Shown: positions 56,858-64,000 of the stretch, piece after piece | Numbering within the stretch: the stretch's first letter is position 1 | How the letters are laid out: each line of letters starts with the position of its first letter | Virus record (IMG/VR): IMGVR_UViG_3300021420_000017 | Location: 82,651 to 146,650 of that record | Source of the DNA: a virus | Direction: 5' to 3' (one strand) | DNA length: 64,000 nt | Made by a program: the position numbers and the translations under genes | The notes under the pieces: model-generated | What the model saw: the letters and a program-made list of their open reading frames with translations, nothing else | Database searches by the model: none | Told to the model about the DNA's origin: nothing

Positions 56858-58146
56858 TGGGTGTCACCCTTTATCAGAGTGATCGAGGTTCATTCTTTAC
56901 TTCGCAACAGAATAACCCTACTTCAACTGGGATAATCTCTGCGCAGATTGACCCCAGCGAGCCCCAAGTCGACGGGCTCACTTCGGTCACCGACCCTCTG
57001 ATCCCGAATCGGACTACGCGCTCGCGCGTGAGTCACATGGACCCGAGCCAGTACGACCTGCGCGACTCCAGTCACCTGATGAAGTTCATCAAGGCCATCA
57101 TCGGGTCGGGCGGTGCGGGCGGCGTACGCAAGCAGCTCCTGATCAACAGGCTCTCGACCACCTTCTCCGGCTCCAACTTCGCTGACCTGGATGCCTTCTG
57201 GGGTGCGATGTTCGGCATGCCTCGCCTATCCACCGAGGCGATGCCGCAGAACGCGGACGGCACGTCGTTCAACCCGATGACCGGGGTGACTGATGAGGAC
57301 ACCTGGGACCTGATCAGCTCGGCAGATGGCCAGTACCGTTCCCGCCTGGTGCAATTCGTGCAGGCGCTGAATATGGGCGCGACCCGCGAGGGCATCCTGA
57401 TGGCGGCCGAGGCCGTCCTGGGAGTCGACGTCGACCTCGCTGAGTCCTGGGTTCTGGCCGATCAGATCCCGCCTGGCGTATTGCTCTCGGCTATCAACGG
57501 CAACAACTACTTCGTCGTGACCAACCGCTATCTCACGTACGGCGGGATGAGCAGCCACACCTGGGGCCAACTCGTGGGGGGCGAACAGACGGGCGGTCAA
57601 GTACCTCTGGGAAACCGGGGCGAGATCGTGCTCAAGCCCAAGAGCCCTATCACTCAGGAGCAGAAGCGACATGTTCACATGGTGCTCGACCAGCTCATGC
57701 CCGCAGGGACCATGCTGACGATTCTGGACGGCGGAACTCAGGTGCTGAAGCTGATCCTGGCGCAGAACCTCTATGCCGAGTCCGAGGACTGGCGGGTGAT
57801 CTCCTCAGTGACCCAGTCTCCGGGTTTGAACACTCCGGTGGGGGCTCAGATCTATCCGAATCAGGGCCAGTACTCAGCCGGTCGTCCAGCCCTGTCGGCC
57901 TACACTGGCGAATCGTGGGACTACAACAGCCGCATCTCCTCGATCACCTCCTACACGCTGACCCCCGAGGGTGATCCAGTCGTTGGAGCAGGAGCGGATT
58001 GGGGGATCGTGACCTTCTTCGACGGGACGAGCCATGCTTACACCCCGGATGAGGCCGTCATGACCCCTCAGCGCGCCGCGAGTGCCCGTTCGGCGAGTGA
58101 CGGGGTTATGACCTCATACCCCTACAGCGCGGCCCGAGCCTCATGA
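56857..58146 (+). CDS. baseplate/tail protein I-like, 429 aa
   Basis: ATG 56857 overlaps the previous stop. Helical segments around 60-195 (LMKFIKAIIGSGGAGGVRKQ, RSRLVQFVQALNMGATREGI) and SPITQEQKRHVHMVLDQLMP, which resembles the end of P2 gpI-like proteins (...A..a...i....PAGt). A YLTYGGMSSHTWGQL motif near 225 recurs in the next gene, suggesting shared binding partners. Gene order after the J-like gene supports a gpI-type wedge protein that attaches fibres. Confidence 0.6.
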   Translation: MGVTLYQSDRGSFFTSQQNNPTSTGIISAQIDPSEPQVDGLTSVTDPLIPNRTTRSRVSHMDPSQYDLRDSSHLMKFIKAIIGSGGAGGVRKQLLINRLSTTFSGSNFADLDAFWGAMFGMPRLSTEAMPQNADGTSFNPMTGVTDEDTWDLISSADGQYRSRLVQFVQALNMGATREGILMAAEAVLGVDVDLAESWVLADQIPPGVLLSAINGNNYFVVTNRYLTYGGMSSHTWGQLVGGEQTGGQVPLGNRGEIVLKPKSPITQEQKRHVHMVLDQLMPAGTMLTILDGGTQVLKLILAQNLYAESEDWRVISSVTQSPGLNTPVGAQIYPNQGQYSAGRPALSAYTGESWDYNSRISSITSYTLTPEGDPVVGAGADWGIVTFFDGTSHAYTPDEAVMTPQRAASARSASDGVMTSYPYSAARAS

Positions 58147-61100
58147 CGCACCCGAGCTTGAGCCCGGTCTTTGTCGACCATTCAGATCTTGCCACCCTCA
58201 CGAACGCACTCGCGCTCAACTCGACCCAACTGCCACCGGCGTCGGCCGATCAACAGTTCTGGGCCACGCCAGACCGGCCTAACACCGATGCCACTATCGA
58301 GGTAGTGGAAATCGACCTGTCCGGCGCTCGGCTGGTCAACACGCTGTCTTTCGATCTGGCGCGCTATCCACACTCGGTGTCTGTCGAGTATGCCGACGCG
58401 AGTGGGGCCTGGCGACCGGCGATCGATGCCAGCAGCGGCACTCCCGTATCGGTTTCGATTTCGGAATCAGTCCCTGCCCGGCTACCCAAGGCCACCGTGA
58501 TCCCTGGCCACCTGCACCCGCAGCATGCCTATGCCAACCATTGGGAGCCGATCTCTCTGCGCCTGCGGCCGGTGAATATGCTCCGACTGCGCTTGCAACT
58601 CCAGCGCAGCACGCAGAGCGCACCTCCCACCGACACGTTCGGGATGCCGGTTGCCTACTCGCTGGCGGTCGCTAATCTGCGGATCGGGTACGAAGTCGCC
58701 GGGTTGAACGATGTGCCGCGCTCGGTTCTGGAGACGGGCAGCTTCAATACCCAGGAGTCCTTCGCGACCACTAGCGACCTTCTGGGGTCCAGCGTGGACT
58801 ACGCGCTGCGCACTAAGGGCGCCGCCAATATCTTGAACAACACCGGCGCCCCGTCCCTGCTGATCTGGCAGTCCGAACCCCAACCTTTCCCGGGCGCCGT
58901 AGTGCCCTTCTATGCGGATATCCGCGATGCTGGCCAGGCTCAGATCTTGGACAAGATCTTCATCGATCCCGTTCAGTCTGGCGCGCATATCACGATCTAC
59001 TACTCCAATGACGTGCCGATCGGGGGATTCGATGGATCCGCAACTGCGCTAACGGCTGAGCAGGCACAGATGCTGGGGACCGCGACTCTGCAAAGCGATC
59101 GCCTCCGACTGGGATCTGGTTCGGGCAGCGCTTCTGTCAAGATCGATAACCAAGCCATCGGGTTCGATCCGAGCCTCCCTTGGTGGGTCGGGATGGTCAT
59201 CCGTCCCAACTTCACTCCGTCATCGGGCATGGCCCCTCGCACCCTCTTTGACTGCGGAACCGCTCAGGTTCAGCTCGTGGGCTCCGGTGTAGCCCTATCC
59301 ATGACGGGCAACAACGCCCTCGTTCTACCGCTGGACTATGGCGCTTTACAGTCTATCTCGTTGATCGCCAGCTTTGATGGAAGCCGCCTACGCCTGCATG
59401 CTCGAACAAGTATTCAGGATAAGTCGCTCGATGCTGTGGTTAGTGTCGCTCCTCCCACGGCACCGATCGCTTCCTTCATGCTGGGGGCATCTCTGGATAC
59501 GACCCACGGGGCGAGCATCGACGTGCTCGACTTCGTGCTCAAGGAGGAGGCTCTAGCGAGTGACATCTTCCTTGATGAACCGGACGCCTACTCCTCGGTG
59601 TCGGATTTCCCAGGAGAAGACGCAGCGATCGCCAGGAATGCACTGATCCGCTTCGACCCTTTCAATACTCTCTCCCTCAGCGGGATGTCCCCGAGTGGTC
59701 TCTACGGTGGGGTGGCCAACAAGTATGCCTCCATGTTCTGGACGCCGATTCCTCGTGATTACATCGCCCAGCGCGGATGGATGAAGCTGCCACCGACTCA
59801 AGCCAAGTTCATCAAGCTGGAGTTCACCAACCTGCAGGCGGTCTATAACGAGGTCTACATTCCGGTCAATCAGACGGTGTTGACCTTCCCCCCGACGGTC
59901 ATGCGCGACTTCGCTGAATCGCAAGCGCTGACCGAACGGGCGCAACAGACCCACGAGCTAGGAAATGTCATTCAGGCCAGTCTGGCCGGGAAGCTGCCAT
60001 TTACCGACTTCCCGACCATCACCGGGACCGGGGGGACGGGTAAGGGGTACACGAACACAGAGGCCTATGTGGTCGATGACTACAACTCGGCGCAGAACTT
60101 CTATGCGGCTCGGGGAGTCAACTGGGGCTATGAGAACTGGCATCCCGGCATCTCGGCCCCGCGCTGGAGTTCGACCAGCGAGCATGTCTACACCACACAG
60201 ATCGTCACGCGGACGACGACGGTGGCATACCAAGTCGGATTGCGTCAGATCTCCTTTGCCCGCACGCTCTACACCGGAAACGACACGGTGGGCTGCTATG
60301 ACGATGCGCTGTTTGATGAGCTGAATATCTCGTCTAGTAGTTGGATCTTCGAGACAGACCAGCAGGCGCTCTCATCTGGACAGGCCCAGCAGGCGCAAGC
60401 GACCTCGGTGACATTCGGTGCCAGCCGAGACGTTCGAGGAGTGCAGTTCGCGGCCCAGCAGAGCCCTCCTGTGCAGATCCTGCCGGATTCGGGTTTTGAT
60501 GATCCGCAACGGCGTTACTGGCAACTGGTGGGCGATGCTCAAGTAGTGCCCGACGTCAGCAAGATCCCAGTGATCGGTTCTGTCCTAGAACTCACTCGGT
60601 CAGTGGTGCTGGGCTACTGGGGCGACATCGCCCCGGTCTACCTCACCTACGGCGGCATGGCCTTAGCGGCTCTGACGTGGGGCCAGTTGGCGCAGGGGGC
60701 TCATACGAGCGAGACCCTGGGGGGCATCGCCAGTCTCCCCCAGAAGCAGCCGGTCGGAGGACGCCTCTATGCCGCTGCTCGGGTGTTCGCTGAGCAGGAT
60801 CTGGTCAGTCCGCTCTGGGTACAGATCGTGGATACCGTTACCGGCGCCGTGCTCTCCGAAGAATCCGCCGTGGTTAAACGCGATCAGGTAACGGAGTGGT
60901 ATACGAGCTATACCCTCGGCGAGGGGGGCGCCCGGGTCGGCAATCTCTGGGGCGACCTGACAGGCTCGACCTCGCCGGTTCTCCCCAGGCTCTCAGATTC
61001 TTTTGCACGGGCCGACGCCAGCACCCTGGGCACGATGGACACCAACCAGATCTGGCAGGCCACTGCCGGAGGTGGGCTGCACATTGCCAGCGCGAAGGCT

Positions 61101-62807
61101 GCCGTCACGGTCGCGGGACAGATCAGTTTCATTGACACTCAGACCCCTTGGGGCACGTTGGTTGTCGGTCTGGGGAACTATGTTGCTGGCACTTATCCGA
61201 CCACCTCCGTTCCGATGATCGACCTCGGCACATTCATTGTGATGGATGATGGTCGGATCATGAGCATCAATGACACCGAGATCTTCTATAATCTGACGCT
61301 TGCGAGCAACGACACACTCACTTTCGACTTCATGCCCACGAAGTCACTGAGCGGTCCTGAGACGCCGAGTGGATCGGATCCGGTCATCACTCCTTGGGCC
61401 ATCGCGATCTCTCGAAACGGCACCTATCTGACTACGTTGTTGTCGGGAAGTGGTTACAGCAGCATCCGTAGTTTGCAGGGCGCGGTCGGCCAGAGTTACA
61501 CCTCGTTCAACTGGACTCCGCGTGCTACTCAGATCCCCACCAGCAACACTGTCTCCTATCACCTGCCGATGCCCACTGATGGATCGCTTACTGTTCCCTT
61601 CACTTCAACGACGCCAAATATCTGGACAGACTCGCATGGATTTCAATGGACTTATAGTTATGGCTGGCAGTTCAATACCGCGAGTGCTGTCTACGCGAAT
61701 GCTAATTACGCCTCTGCCGCGCTCGCGACTCCCGGACAGGAGTTATCGCTTTACCTCAACACACTCGATACCTTCGGGACGCTGAGGTTTACGGTTCTGA
61801 CCAACGCCGCCGGGGTGCCATTAACTAACCAGTCGGTTGCCATCATTGACGGGGCTGGTTCGACCATCTACCTACGTCTGCGTGCAGATGGAGCGCTCAC
61901 TGATCCGGTGGGCAATGTGGTAGCTGCCAGCGGGCTGAACATGGGTCTGCCGATCACCGTCCGCTATCTCAACCCTCAGTGGTGCAGCAGTGCCTTCAAG
62001 ACCACCTATGGAGTGGCATCTAATCACAATCAAGCCATCGTCTTCTGCCAGGATGGGGTGGTGACAGGGGTTTTCACTGGCTACAACATCTTGCGCGGGA
62101 CGACTCGGGGCCTGCTCGGTTATGCCTACGACTCCACCCACTACACGATCATCGAGGGCATGGCCTGGTCCCCCGAGGCCAGCCAGGTACTGACCCAGTC
62201 CGGGGCTGGAGTTACCTGGGGTCAGGTCGACCAAGGAGACACCATCACCTGGGGCGGTCTGCTCGGGCACACACTGGCCAACATCAATCCCATCGAAGCC
62301 CGAGTCGTGCAGAAAAGGGCCTCCAGCGATACCTGGCTCATGGACAACCTGAGCCTGTTCTCTGACCCGATCGAGTGGGAGTTCTCCAACAACGGCGGAG
62401 AGATCTGGTGCTCAGCCTATGAGATCCGCAACAACCCCAATGGGGTTCTAGTTTTCCCTCCAACCCCTGTCGATGCTCAGGGTCAGGCTCCGGCGGGCTT
62501 GTTGCGTTGGCGGGTGACTGCCTTCGGGCCGAACTGCTGGGTGAGTCATATCGTCATCCGCCCCTGGTACGTCGGCTTCATGCGGGGAGCCCCGGTGCGC
62601 TCTACTGCATCTGCGCACGGGCCGAACCTGAACTCCTATGATCACTATCCGCCCATTGAGTCGGACCCGCGCTTTCAGGTATGGAGTAATCCGATCCCCC
62701 GTGACTGGTTCTTCGCCTTCCGGTCGATCAATGGACAGGTCACGAACAGTGATGCGACTCAGTGGGTAACCCTGCTGGTCGGCGACGCCTTCATTATCCC
62801 GAGTTAG
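58143..62807 (+). CDS. giant tail/baseplate protein with lectin-like domains, 1554 aa
   Basis: ATG 58143 overlaps the previous stop (ATGA). The N-terminal region (residues 40-170) looks like a discoidin-type sandwich. Residues 330-475 resemble a LamG/concanavalin-like domain (VKIDNQAIGFDPSLPWWVGM; SISLIASFDGSRLRLHARTS). A helical Gln-rich patch (RAQQTHELGNVIQA) precedes FQVGLRQISFARTLYTGNDT-type strands. Around 835 a YLTYGGMALAALTWGQL motif repeats that of the preceding gene, and another TWGQV occurs near 1360. The C-terminal half has more jelly-roll domains. Probably receptor or glycan binding at the baseplate periphery. Confidence 0.7.
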   Translation: MTHPSLSPVFVDHSDLATLTNALALNSTQLPPASADQQFWATPDRPNTDATIEVVEIDLSGARLVNTLSFDLARYPHSVSVEYADASGAWRPAIDASSGTPVSVSISESVPARLPKATVIPGHLHPQHAYANHWEPISLRLRPVNMLRLRLQLQRSTQSAPPTDTFGMPVAYSLAVANLRIGYEVAGLNDVPRSVLETGSFNTQESFATTSDLLGSSVDYALRTKGAANILNNTGAPSLLIWQSEPQPFPGAVVPFYADIRDAGQAQILDKIFIDPVQSGAHITIYYSNDVPIGGFDGSATALTAEQAQMLGTATLQSDRLRLGSGSGSASVKIDNQAIGFDPSLPWWVGMVIRPNFTPSSGMAPRTLFDCGTAQVQLVGSGVALSMTGNNALVLPLDYGALQSISLIASFDGSRLRLHARTSIQDKSLDAVVSVAPPTAPIASFMLGASLDTTHGASIDVLDFVLKEEALASDIFLDEPDAYSSVSDFPGEDAAIARNALIRFDPFNTLSLSGMSPSGLYGGVANKYASMFWTPIPRDYIAQRGWMKLPPTQAKFIKLEFTNLQAVYNEVYIPVNQTVLTFPPTVMRDFAESQALTERAQQTHELGNVIQASLAGKLPFTDFPTITGTGGTGKGYTNTEAYVVDDYNSAQNFYAARGVNWGYENWHPGISAPRWSSTSEHVYTTQIVTRTTTVAYQVGLRQISFARTLYTGNDTVGCYDDALFDELNISSSSWIFETDQQALSSGQAQQAQATSVTFGASRDVRGVQFAAQQSPPVQILPDSGFDDPQRRYWQLVGDAQVVPDVSKIPVIGSVLELTRSVVLGYWGDIAPVYLTYGGMALAALTWGQLAQGAHTSETLGGIASLPQKQPVGGRLYAAARVFAEQDLVSPLWVQIVDTVTGAVLSEESAVVKRDQVTEWYTSYTLGEGGARVGNLWGDLTGSTSPVLPRLSDSFARADASTLGTMDTNQIWQATAGGGLHIASAKAAVTVAGQISFIDTQTPWGTLVVGLGNYVAGTYPTTSVPMIDLGTFIVMDDGRIMSINDTEIFYNLTLASNDTLTFDFMPTKSLSGPETPSGSDPVITPWAIAISRNGTYLTTLLSGSGYSSIRSLQGAVGQSYTSFNWTPRATQIPTSNTVSYHLPMPTDGSLTVPFTSTTPNIWTDSHGFQWTYSYGWQFNTASAVYANANYASAALATPGQELSLYLNTLDTFGTLRFTVLTNAAGVPLTNQSVAIIDGAGSTIYLRLRADGALTDPVGNVVAASGLNMGLPITVRYLNPQWCSSAFKTTYGVASNHNQAIVFCQDGVVTGVFTGYNILRGTTRGLLGYAYDSTHYTIIEGMAWSPEASQVLTQSGAGVTWGQVDQGDTITWGGLLGHTLANINPIEARVVQKRASSDTWLMDNLSLFSDPIEWEFSNNGGEIWCSAYEIRNNPNGVLVFPPTPVDAQGQAPAGLLRWRVTAFGPNCWVSHIVIRPWYVGFMRGAPVRSTASAHGPNLNSYDHYPPIESDPRFQVWSNPIPRDWFFAFRSINGQVTNSDATQWVTLLVGDAFIIPS

Positions 62808-62814
62808 GACATCG

Positions 62815-63531
62815 ATGTCTCGATCACACTTCTACCGAACCATCCAGTCGATGGGTGGCTCCACGATCTCAGGGGCATCGGTCACGGTCTGCGCTGCGGG
62901 AACTGTCATCCCGATCGCGGGCCCCCTCTATGCGGATGCGTCTTCTGCCTCCACCCTCTCCAACCCATTCATCCCCACGAATGGCGTCATCGACTTCTAC
63001 CTCGCGGCTCCTCAAGACATCTGTCTTCAGATCAACTATGGCAGTGCTTCTCTACTCGTTGATTATCAACCAGTACTGCCACAGGCTCATGAGATCGTCA
63101 TAGCGAGCGCATCATCCTACGCGGAGAACATCTCGGGCACACCTACCGTTGGGGTCAGCGGAGGATCGATTCTGATCCCCACCACTGCCATCACCATCGC
63201 CCCGACAACCAGCGCGATGCTCCTGCAGTGGAGTTTGACCGCCACCATCACCAGCGCCGGGCTCGGGCAGATTGGAGCGGCCCTGGTAGAAATCACGGGC
63301 GCACCTACCGAGCTGACGACCATCTATGACCGGATCGAAGATCCCACCATCGACACCAACTACAACAAGACCACGATCTCGGGCTCGCGCAGGGTCTCCG
63401 GCTTCTCCACCGCGCGTCTGTTCGCGCTCTACCTCTACGTCTGGCAGCCCGGTAGTGGATCTTTGCTACAGGCCAGTGCGCTCAACGCCGCAGATGCACC
63501 TTCGTGGCTGCTGGCCACCACGTTGCAGTAA
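62815..63531 (+). CDS. tail protein, 238 aa
   Basis: ATG 62815. The opening RSHFYRTIQSMGGSTISGAS and SVTVCAAGTVIPI with YLAAPQDICLQINYGSA is a small beta-barrel module common in actinophage fibre proteins (carboxypeptidase-regulatory-like). The C-terminal 110 residues are another beta domain with SAMLLQWSLTATITSAGLGQ. It is the last gene of the baseplate run before a 110-base gap. Likely a minor tail or fibre protein. Confidence 0.65.
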   Translation: MSRSHFYRTIQSMGGSTISGASVTVCAAGTVIPIAGPLYADASSASTLSNPFIPTNGVIDFYLAAPQDICLQINYGSASLLVDYQPVLPQAHEIVIASASSYAENISGTPTVGVSGGSILIPTTAITIAPTTSAMLLQWSLTATITSAGLGQIGAALVEITGAPTELTTIYDRIEDPTIDTNYNKTTISGSRRVSGFSTARLFALYLYVWQPGSGSLLQASALNAADAPSWLLATTLQ

Positions 63532-63601
63532 GTCGCAGTGGCTTGCTAAGTAAGAGTACAACTCGACATTAGTACAATCGACTTGCGCATTTAACCATTC
63601 A

Positions 63602-63630
63602 TCCTGCATCCTAGTGTCATTGATGCAGGA
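63602..63630. other. small hairpin overlapping a ribosome-binding region
   Basis: A nine-bp stem (TCCTGCATC with GATGCAGGA) and 11-base loop whose right arm contains part of the AGGAGGG signal of the 63642 gene. It could reduce translation or be a weak terminator; no T run follows. Confidence 0.4.
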
Positions 63631-63641
63631 GGGTGAGTGCT

Positions 63642-63953
63642 GTGCTGCTCGACATCGCAGTCGCTCGGGCCGTTGCCCGAGCCAAGCTGCTGGAGCGCGC
63701 TGTCCATGATTCGGGCCCCTGGGAGATCGAGATCAACGGGATGCGCTTCCCTGCGGTCAAGGTCAAGTCTGATGTCCGGGTGCTCTTCCTGACCCACATC
63801 CCGCAGATGTGCTTCGTCACCGCGCCCGAGTTCGCCCAACTCTACTGCCGGGGCGAGCTGGTCGGCTCGCGGCAGATCATCACCCCGCTGGAGGGCAGCT
63901 ACTCCATCCAGTGGGCTCTCTCCGTGGATGAGCCCTCTCCCATTTCGGTCTAA
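63642..63953 (+). CDS. hypothetical protein, 103 aa
   Basis: GTG 63642 lies eight bases after AGGAGGG; an in-frame GTG at 63633 overlaps that signal. The protein has an N-terminal helix (ARAVARAKLLERAVHD) then strands (GPWEIEINGMRFPAVKVKSD, VRVLFLTHIPQMCFVTAPEF). It resembles short actinophage proteins of unknown function with a WEIEINGxRFPA pattern. First gene after the tail module; likely part of a new unit continuing beyond the window. Confidence 0.6.
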   Translation: MLLDIAVARAVARAKLLERAVHDSGPWEIEINGMRFPAVKVKSDVRVLFLTHIPQMCFVTAPEFAQLYCRGELVGSRQIITPLEGSYSIQWALSVDEPSPISV

Positions 63954-63989
63954 TCGTGGTCGCTGTCTCCATTCTGGAACGACCACTGA

Positions 63990-64000
63990 TGCCCAATGGT
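63990..64000 (+). CDS. possible start of the next gene (partial)
   Basis: ATG 63990 opens a frame to the edge of the window 37 bases after the previous stop, but only three codons are visible, with no clear ribosome site. Listed only as a possibility. Confidence 0.15.

Noticed and set aside
63543-63578. Sigma70 promoter TTGCTA ... TACAAT before the last gene
   Set aside because: The spacing of 24 bases is too long for a standard promoter and no bipartite element is present.

Overview
The window is a GC-rich stretch of a contractile-tailed double-stranded DNA phage (myovirus), most likely infecting an actinobacterium. The grounds are high G+C in third codon positions, many GTG starts, tightly packed co-oriented genes, and a full head-tail set: portal, prohead protease with scaffold, major capsid protein, sheath, tube, frameshifted chaperones, tape measure and baseplate. 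No tRNA, integrase or bacterial housekeeping gene was seen. Nearly everything is on the + strand. No gap without a gene exceeds about 230 bases.

Layout. 1-8373: small virion proteins with many zinc ribbons, ending in the portal, which carries a 172-residue mini-intein. 8515-10170: three membrane-anchored proteins, one collagen-like. 10235-15142: a very large protein with zinc ribbons, a SWIM finger interrupted by a 393-residue LAGLIDADG intein, and a Nudix domain. 15151-20186: small genes, a protease/scaffold fusion, a probable decoration protein and the major capsid protein (MCP). 20069-22523: a cassette of three minus-strand genes bounded by a perfect 66-bp inverted repeat taken from the MCP 3' end. 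22550-43 kb: accessory and fibre-like proteins (one with an HEXXH metalloprotease site), neck-like proteins, a GH25 endolysin and a putative holin. 43100-63531: completion proteins, sheath, tube, chaperones, tape measure, hub with two wall-hydrolase domains, baseplate wedge genes and a giant lectin-like tail protein.

The most unusual element is the cassette after the MCP gene. Its operon encodes a protein of six tandem helix-turn-helix units, a zinc-finger PD-(D/E)XK nuclease and a shorter paralogue of that nuclease with its catalytic residues lost. The two 66-bp repeats are each followed, in MCP frame, by a different short C-terminal tail: AQIVLNPRGIAAVVKP in the present arrangement, FRIAINSGMSSYSI on the other side. 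Flipping the 2.3-kb interior would keep the MCP frame open, swap the tail, and place the three genes downstream of the capsid gene on the + strand. It could be an invertible capsid-tail switch or a two-component homing element that recodes its host gene.

Transcription probably relies on a repeated bipartite element, CTGYCT-N20-GAAGTAGTGA, found in gaps before at least eight late transcription units with several weaker copies. Four strong hairpin terminators separate units. Functional names rest on motifs read by eye; no database search was run.
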